Assembly: GCA_903868375.1 (NCBI GenBank)
Contig: CAIPVD010000060.1
Span: forward strand, 1-10,682
Direction: 5' to 3'
DNA from: an uncultured delta proteobacterium
GTDB lineage: Bacteria > UBA10199 > GCA-002796325 > 1-14-0-20-49-13
DNA: 10,682 nt
Below, in pieces: positions 6,551 to 10,682 of this stretch. A program made the position numbers and the translations under genes. The notes below the pieces were generated by a model, which searched no databases, was not told the origin of the DNA, and saw only the letters and a list, made by a program, of their open reading frames with translations. The first letter of the stretch is position 1. Each line of letters opens with the position of its first letter.

Positions 6551-6625
6551 TTTTGAAATACTTGGCCTCTAAGGCTTTGCGCATAATGTCCCCCCTGATA
6601 TTTGCGCGCTTTTAGGCCATTAAAG

Positions 6626-6661
6626 CCCACTTTGGGAGAAATCCCTTAGTGGGTTTTGTTT
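6626..6661 (+). terminator. Intrinsic terminator-like hairpin abutting the prfA start codon
   Basis: CCCACT (6626-6631) pairs with AGTGGG (6648-6653). After a 2x2 TT/TT internal loop, GGGA (6634-6637) pairs with TCCC (6642-6645) around a GAAA tetraloop. TTTTGTTT (6654-6661) follows, and the prfA ATG starts at 6662. It may end rpmE transcription or act as an attenuator before prfA. The hairpin occupies the space where prfA should have a Shine-Dalgarno. Confidence 0.75.
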
Positions 6662-7729
6662 ATGTTCAAAAAACTCGACAATGTAGAGAAAAGGTTCGAA
6701 GAGCTGGCTGGTGAACTTTCAAATCCGGATATCGTATCGAACCAGGCAAATTTCCAAAAGGTCGCCAAGGAACATTCATCTCTTACCGAACTCGTCACAA
6801 CGTACCGCCGATACAAAAAGATTACAAAAGATATAGCGGACAACAAACATATACTTGAGAACGAATCGGACGATGAAATGCGCAAGATGGCGAAGGATGA
6901 ACTCGTCCACCTTGAAACGGAACTCACAAACTTGGAACAACAGTTAAAACTCTTGCTGCTTCCGAAGGACCCTAAAGACGAAAAGAACGTCATCTTGGAG
7001 ATCCGCGCTGGCACCGGCGGCGACGAAGCGGCTCTTTTTGCCGCCGAACTTTTCAGGATGTATTCGCGTTTTGCAGAAGGCAGGCGCTGGAAGGTCGAAA
7101 TAATGGATTCGAGCCCAACAGGCATCGGCGGATTCAAAGAAATAACCGCAACGATCAGCGGCGACAAGGTCTATAGCAGCATGAAATATGAAGGCGGCGT
7201 CCATCGCGTACAGCGCGTTCCAAAGACCGAAGCAAGCGGACGCATTCACACTTCGGCGGTAACTGTCGCCGTGCTGCCCGAAGCCGACGACATTGACGTG
7301 ATCATCAACGAAAAAGATATCGAAGTAGACGTTTTCCGTGCAAGCGGCCCAGGCGGCCAGGGAGTCAACACGACCGACTCGGCCGTTCGCGTCACACATA
7401 TCCCCAGTGGAATGGTCGTCGTCTGCCGCGAAGAACGTTCGCAGATAAAGAACAAAGGCAAGGCGATGAAGCTCTTGCGCTCGAGGCTCTTCGATCAGAA
7501 GCAGGAAGCACAAGATGCCGAGATCCGAAAGACAACCAAATCGATGGTCGGAAGCGGCGACCGCTCTGAAAAGATCCGCACATATAATTTCCCGCAGAAC
7601 CGAGTGACCGATCACAGGATCGGGCTAACTATATATCAGCTCGACCAGGTGATGGAAGGCAAGCTGGACGAGTTCATTACATCGCTTCGAACACATTACC
7701 AATCTGAAGCGATGAAGAGTAGCAGTTGA
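6662..7729 (+). CDS. prfA: Peptide chain release factor 1 (RF1)
   Basis: RF1 reads UAA and UAG in the ribosomal A site and triggers peptidyl-tRNA hydrolysis. The 355-aa product matches the family in length and landmarks. These are the N-terminal helical domain (MFKKLDNVEKRFEEL), the anticodon-like tripeptide in RVPKTEASGRIHTSA with Pro187-Lys188-Thr189 (PxT identifies RF1; RF2 has SPF), and GGQ at 231-233, which contacts the peptidyl-transferase centre. I chose ATG 6662 because it gives the standard RF1 N-terminus; the in-frame TTG at 6656 lies in the U-tract of the hairpin upstream. No normal Shine-Dalgarno is present. The stop is TGA, which RF1 cannot read and RF2 can; every other complete gene here ends in TAA or TAG. 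That TGA lies within a GTTGACC repeat motif. prmC, whose product methylates Gln233, follows. Confidence 0.97.
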   Translation: MFKKLDNVEKRFEELAGELSNPDIVSNQANFQKVAKEHSSLTELVTTYRRYKKITKDIADNKHILENESDDEMRKMAKDELVHLETELTNLEQQLKLLLLPKDPKDEKNVILEIRAGTGGDEAALFAAELFRMYSRFAEGRRWKVEIMDSSPTGIGGFKEITATISGDKVYSSMKYEGGVHRVQRVPKTEASGRIHTSAVTVAVLPEADDIDVIINEKDIEVDVFRASGPGGQGVNTTDSAVRVTHIPSGMVVVCREERSQIKNKGKAMKLLRSRLFDQKQEAQDAEIRKTTKSMVGSGDRSEKIRTYNFPQNRVTDHRIGLTIYQLDQVMEGKLDEFITSLRTHYQSEAMKSSS

Positions 7730-7810
7730 CCAAGTTTTTAAGTTTATACGTTGACCGAGTTGGTTTGATCTTAACTTGGTCAACTTAGTAACTTGGTCAA
7801 CTTGGTCAAC
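7725..7810. repeat. Nonamer tandem repeat TTGGTCAAC with upstream inverted copies
   Basis: TTGGTCAAC occurs at 7776-7784, 7793-7801 and 7802-7810, with a degenerate 8-nt unit TTAGTAAC at 7785-7792. Inverted copies lie upstream: GTTGACCAAG (7725-7734, spanning the prfA stop) and GTTGACCGAG (7750-7759). The first can form a perfect 10-bp stem with any of three CTTGGTCAAC arms (7775-7784, 7792-7801, 7801-7810), so alternative hairpins are possible. The block fills the whole prfA-prmC gap and leaves 3 nt before the prmC ATG at 7814. Confidence 0.85.
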
Positions 7811-7813
7811 TTA

Positions 7814-8710
7814 ATGTGGACGATCCTAAAACTCATCGAGTGGACAGCTGATTATTTCACAAAGAACGGCGTTCCAAATCCAAGGCTCGACGCAGAACTT
7901 CTTCTCGCACACACGCTTAATAAAAAAAGAATAGACTTATATCTCGCGTTCGAAGCCGCTGTTTCAGAAACTGACCTTGCTACGTTCAAAGGCTATATTC
8001 AGCGCCGTGCAAAACGCGAACCGCTGCAATATATCACCGGCGTTCAGGAGTTTTATGGGATACCTATTAAGGTCACGCCGGCAGTGCTTATTCCGAGGCC
8101 AGAAACCGAAATTTTAGTCGAAAAAGCCTTAAAAACCGTCTTGGCGTCTGTGGGTTCTGGCGTTCTGGCGTCCGAAACACCAACACACCTAGACGCGGGC
8201 ACGCCAATACGGATCTTAGATCTTTGTACAGGCAGCGGCGCTATAATCGCAGCGCTTGCCAGCCAATTGCCCGAGGCAAGGTTCGTTGGTACGGATATTT
8301 CGAAAGCGGCACTTGAAATTGCGGGACAGAATACCGAAAAATGGAAAGATCGCGTCACGTTGCTCCGCGGCGATCTTTTTATGCCCATAGCGGGCAAAAC
8401 ATTCGATCTCATCATTTCAAATCCACCATATTGTCCAGAGGTCGAACGTGCTTCGCTTCAGCCAGAGGTTCGAGATCACGAACCTGCCGAAGCCCTTTTT
8501 GCAGGCGCCAACGGCCTTGCAATTATCCGCAAGATAATCGCCGATGCGCCGAAGTTCTTAAAGCCTGAAGGCTGGTTATTCATGGAGATCGGAGAGGCGC
8601 AGGCAGAAAAAGTAAAAGAATTGATTAAGGCCATGGCTTGTTATAAAGAGCCGGAGGTAATAAAAGATTACAGCGGAATTGAAAGGATCATCGCAGTTCA
8701 AACCAAATAA
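7814..8710 (+). CDS. prmC: Peptide chain release factor N5-glutamine methyltransferase
   Basis: PrmC (HemK) uses S-adenosylmethionine to methylate the glutamine of the GGQ motif in RF1 and RF2, which raises termination efficiency. The product is 298 aa. It starts MWTILKLIEWTADYF, with PNPRLDAELLLAHTL typical of the helical release-factor-binding domain, then TGVQEFYGIPIKVTPAVLIPRPETE. The SAM-binding loop DLCTGSG is at 136-142 and the catalytic NPPY, which holds the glutamine amide, at 203-206. I chose ATG 7814 because it gives the family N-terminus; the in-frame TTG at 7793 would add seven residues encoded by repeat. No Shine-Dalgarno is visible. The linker before the SAM loop (about residues 107-130) is longer than I expect and is built from an octamer repeat. 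murA begins 5 nt after the stop, so the two are probably one transcript. Confidence 0.96.
   Translation: MWTILKLIEWTADYFTKNGVPNPRLDAELLLAHTLNKKRIDLYLAFEAAVSETDLATFKGYIQRRAKREPLQYITGVQEFYGIPIKVTPAVLIPRPETEILVEKALKTVLASVGSGVLASETPTHLDAGTPIRILDLCTGSGAIIAALASQLPEARFVGTDISKAALEIAGQNTEKWKDRVTLLRGDLFMPIAGKTFDLIISNPPYCPEVERASLQPEVRDHEPAEALFAGANGLAIIRKIIADAPKFLKPEGWLFMEIGEAQAEKVKELIKAMACYKEPEVIKDYSGIERIIAVQTK
8139..8170. repeat. Octamer repeat TTCTGGCG inside prmC
   Basis: Two perfect adjacent TTCTGGCG units (8155-8162, 8163-8170) are preceded by two degenerate ones, TCTTGGCG (8139-8146) and TCTGTGGG (8147-8154). Three octamers make 24 bp and keep frame, seen in the protein as VLAS-VGSG-VLAS. The block codes for the interdomain linker of PrmC, where extra length is probably tolerated. 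Confidence 0.7.
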
Positions 8711-8715
8711 TAATT

Positions 8716-9966
8716 ATGGATAAACTCATTATTCAAGGCGGGGCGAAACTTAAAGGAAGTGTGAAGATAAGCGGCGCTAAGAACGCAGCGCTTCCATGTA
8801 TGGCGGCGGCGATCCTGGCCGAAGGAAAACACACATTGCATCGTCTTCCGCACGTTGCCGATATTAAAACAATGGCGAAGCTCCTCGACTATATCGGAAT
8901 ATCGGTAAGTCTCGACCACGCATCGACACTTAACCATTCAAAAGAATACAAGGCGGAAGCGCCATACGATATCGTCAAAACAATGCGTGCATCGTCGCTT
9001 GTTCTTGGGCCAATGCTTGCAAGGTTTGGCAGCGCACGCGTATCGCTCCCTGGCGGATGCGCGATTGGAGCAAGGCCTCTCAACCTGCATCTGAAGGCGC
9101 TCGAAGCGATGGGCGCGAAGATAAATCTCGAAGAAGGTTACATCAATGCGGAAGCAAAGCGCCTCAAAGGCGCCATGATCCATTTTGATAACACAACGGT
9201 AACTGGCACCGAAAACATAATGATGGCGGCAACGCTCGCCGATGGAACGACCGTGCTAGAAAATGCAGCGCGCGAACCGGAAGTAGAAGACCTTGCGAAT
9301 TATCTGATAAAAATGGGCGCACATATCGAAGGCGCCGGCACCGACAGGATAACGATCGAAGGCGTAAAGGAACTGCGTCCGGCAGATCACACCATCATCG
9401 CCGACAGAATAGAAGCTGGAACAATAGCGTGCGCCGCGGCTATAACCGGCGGCAAAATTACGATCGAAGATTGCGACCCAAAGTTCATCGAAGCACTTTT
9501 ACTGAAATTGCAGGAAGCCGGCTGCACATGCGATATAGAAAACACATCGCGATTCACCGTCCACGGTCCACGCAGGCTAAAAGCGGTCGACGTAACAACG
9601 GCACCCTACCCGGGCTTTGCGACCGATCTTCAGGCGCAGTTCATGGCGTGCATGACGGTTGCCGATGGAACGTCTGTCATAGCCGAAACGATATTCGAGA
9701 ACCGTTTTATGCACACGCAGGAACTCGTTCGACTAGGTGCCGACATCAAGGTCGATGGTAGGACCGCCATAATCAAGGGCGTAGATAAATTGATCGGCGC
9801 ACAGGTAATGGCGACCGACCTGCGCGCATCGGCTTCGCTTGTGATAGCTGGACTTGCCGCGAACGGACAAACCGAAGTGCAAAGGATCTATCATTTAGAC
9901 CGGGGCTACGAAGGGCTCGACAAAAAGCTGGTAGAACTCGGCGCCGAAATACAGCGCGTTCATTAA
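8716..9966 (+). CDS. murA: UDP-N-acetylglucosamine 1-carboxyvinyltransferase
   Basis: MurA transfers enolpyruvate from phosphoenolpyruvate to UDP-GlcNAc in the cytoplasm, the first committed step of peptidoglycan synthesis. The 416-aa product is normal in length. Active-site residues are present: Lys22-Asn23 in ISGAKNAALP, the catalytic Cys115 in LPGGCAIGARP (the exact E. coli number; enzymes with Asp here resist fosfomycin, so this one is predicted sensitive), and Asp304 in PGFATDLQAQFMA, the base that acts on UDP-GlcNAc. The conserved C-terminal DLRASASLVIAGLAA and RGYEGLDKKL follow. It starts 5 nt after the prmC stop with no clear Shine-Dalgarno, so translation probably depends on ribosomes finishing prmC. 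No terminator hairpin is visible after the stop. Confidence 0.98.
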   Translation: MDKLIIQGGAKLKGSVKISGAKNAALPCMAAAILAEGKHTLHRLPHVADIKTMAKLLDYIGISVSLDHASTLNHSKEYKAEAPYDIVKTMRASSLVLGPMLARFGSARVSLPGGCAIGARPLNLHLKALEAMGAKINLEEGYINAEAKRLKGAMIHFDNTTVTGTENIMMAATLADGTTVLENAAREPEVEDLANYLIKMGAHIEGAGTDRITIEGVKELRPADHTIIADRIEAGTIACAAAITGGKITIEDCDPKFIEALLLKLQEAGCTCDIENTSRFTVHGPRRLKAVDVTTAPYPGFATDLQAQFMACMTVADGTSVIAETIFENRFMHTQELVRLGADIKVDGRTAIIKGVDKLIGAQVMATDLRASASLVIAGLAANGQTEVQRIYHLDRGYEGLDKKLVELGAEIQRVH

Positions 9967-9978
9967 TGCATTCCTCCC

Positions 9979-10005
9979 TTGACTTGCGACGCATAACCTT
10001 ATAAC
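9979..10005 (+). promoter_or_regulatory. Candidate promoter for the gene at 10034
   Basis: TTGACT (9979-9984) and TATAAC (10000-10005) are each one mismatch from consensus, but are separated by only 15 nt, shorter than the usual 17. Transcription would start near 10012, about 20 nt before the start codon. The strong Shine-Dalgarno downstream fits a separately expressed gene. Confidence 0.45.
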
Positions 10006-10033
10006 CCTTTATCTATCAAAAAAGGAGGCTGCT

Positions 10034-10682
10034 ATGTCTGAACGTTATTTATGTTTCAAAAAAGATAGTTTTATAGAAGCGCTTCAAATACTAAAAAACT
10101 ACAGCATCGAGGCTTTTCAGGAACCGGCAAAGAAGGCTCTGGCCGAAATTAAGGGTTCAGGTCTTGAAGATACTTACTATTGCCCTGGCAAGAAATATTA
10201 TAACAATGCACCGTACTTTCTAATCGGCACCAATAGCGGAGCGGTCAGGCTCCATTATTCCACATCTGTCTGGATAGACGATGATACAAACATGGCCCAT
10301 CAAACATTAGAATTAAAAGACCCAAAGGTTCCGGCCAGCATAAAACTGCTCCTTGGTTATAGCACCGTTCCGCTAAATCAGCAGATGTTCGTGGAAGGCC
10401 TTAAAGAATACTATGAATGCTTTGCCGCAAATCAATCGACAACGTGTTTAAAAGAGGCAGATGACAGATTAATCAAAGGCGCCGTCAACAGAGCCAACGC
10501 CCTGCTTGAAACGGTAAGAGCAATTATCACGTTCGTCGATAAAAATATAAGTCACGGTTCGAACTATACAAATGTTCTTGTGGGAGATTATGCAGAATTT
10601 TTGGATAAGTCGCCGACAGGCTCGCCTGCAAATCTTGCCGAGGCCTACACTTATGAATCAGGCGCCAGGGCACTGGTGAAAA
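10034..10682 (+). CDS. Hypothetical protein, 3' end outside window (216 aa seen)
   Basis: I do not recognise this protein. An ATG at 10034 follows AAAGGAGG (10021-10028, 5-nt spacing), one of the strongest ribosome-binding sites in the window, and the frame is open to the window edge. It starts MSERYLCFKKDSFIEALQIL without a signal peptide. It continues with an aromatic-rich section (TYYCPGKKYYNNAPYFLIG, about residues 47-65) and beta-prone SGAVRLHYSTSVWIDDD. A helical, cysteine-containing part (EYYECFAANQSTTCLKEADD) follows, then a helix NRANALLETVRAIITFVDK and Gly/Ser/Tyr-rich sequence. Cysteines at about 7, 50, 127 and 136 are spread out and form no known metal site. It is probably a soluble cytoplasmic protein. 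It lies on the same strand after murA but likely has its own promoter, so no functional link with murA is implied. Confidence 0.75.
   Translation, partial: MSERYLCFKKDSFIEALQILKNYSIEAFQEPAKKALAEIKGSGLEDTYYCPGKKYYNNAPYFLIGTNSGAVRLHYSTSVWIDDDTNMAHQTLELKDPKVPASIKLLLGYSTVPLNQQMFVEGLKEYYECFAANQSTTCLKEADDRLIKGAVNRANALLETVRAIITFVDKNISHGSNYTNVLVGDYAEFLDKSPTGSPANLAEAYTYESGARALVK

Noticed and set aside
4921..7810. CRISPR array
   Set aside because: The repeats are 8-9 bp units in direct contact, without the longer repeats and unique spacers of CRISPR, and no cas genes are present.
7793..7813. TTG start for prmC
   Set aside because: It would encode seven repeat-derived residues before the normal PrmC N-terminus.
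9973..10028. CCTCC at 9973-9977 pairing with the GGAGG Shine-Dalgarno of the gene at 10034
   Set aside because: If the promoter at 9979-10005 is used, CCTCC is not in the transcript; the pairing is only 5 bp.

Overview
The window looks like a chromosomal stretch from a Gram-negative-type bacterium. The order rpmE-prfA-prmC-murA is familiar from Deltaproteobacteria and related lineages. A membrane proton-pumping pyrophosphatase and several small proteins I do not recognise suggest an uncultured or poorly sampled relative. That placement is inference from gene order and protein style, not from a search. There is no CRISPR array, transposase, rRNA or tRNA.

Layout. Positions 1-225 (minus) hold the start of a truncated gene for an exported protein. 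It diverges from a small acidic, disordered protein (472-903), and the gap between them contains a perfect pentamer tandem repeat. Next comes hppA (986-3244), a K+-independent-type H+-translocating pyrophosphatase with its own likely promoter and a textbook terminator (3269-3300). Immediately after the terminator is a DUF4874/DUF4832 protein (3339-4868) that seems to have lost its 5' end. Three small unknown genes follow (5093-5449, 5451-5756, 5790-6203). The first two form a tight pair with related octamer repeats on either side.

The right half is a translation and cell-wall block: rpmE (ribosomal protein L31), prfA (release factor 1), prmC (the methyltransferase that modifies the GGQ glutamine of RF1) and murA (first committed step of peptidoglycan synthesis). 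A partial unknown gene (10034 onward) then starts behind its own promoter and a strong ribosome-binding site. prfA and prmC are functionally linked because PrmC modifies Gln233 of this RF1. prmC and murA are 5 nt apart and probably co-transcribed.

The most unusual signal is not a protein. Short tandem repeats with an 8-9 bp period recur at gene boundaries (4921-4944, 5761-5784, 7776-7810) and once inside prmC (8139-8170). In two cases the repeat sits directly before a start codon, where a Shine-Dalgarno sequence would be expected, and in one the inverted form of the repeat supplies the prfA stop codon. In addition, an intrinsic-terminator-like hairpin with a GAAA tetraloop and a U-tract abuts the prfA start codon. 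Together these suggest unusual RNA-level control, or repeat-driven remodelling, of the release-factor operon.
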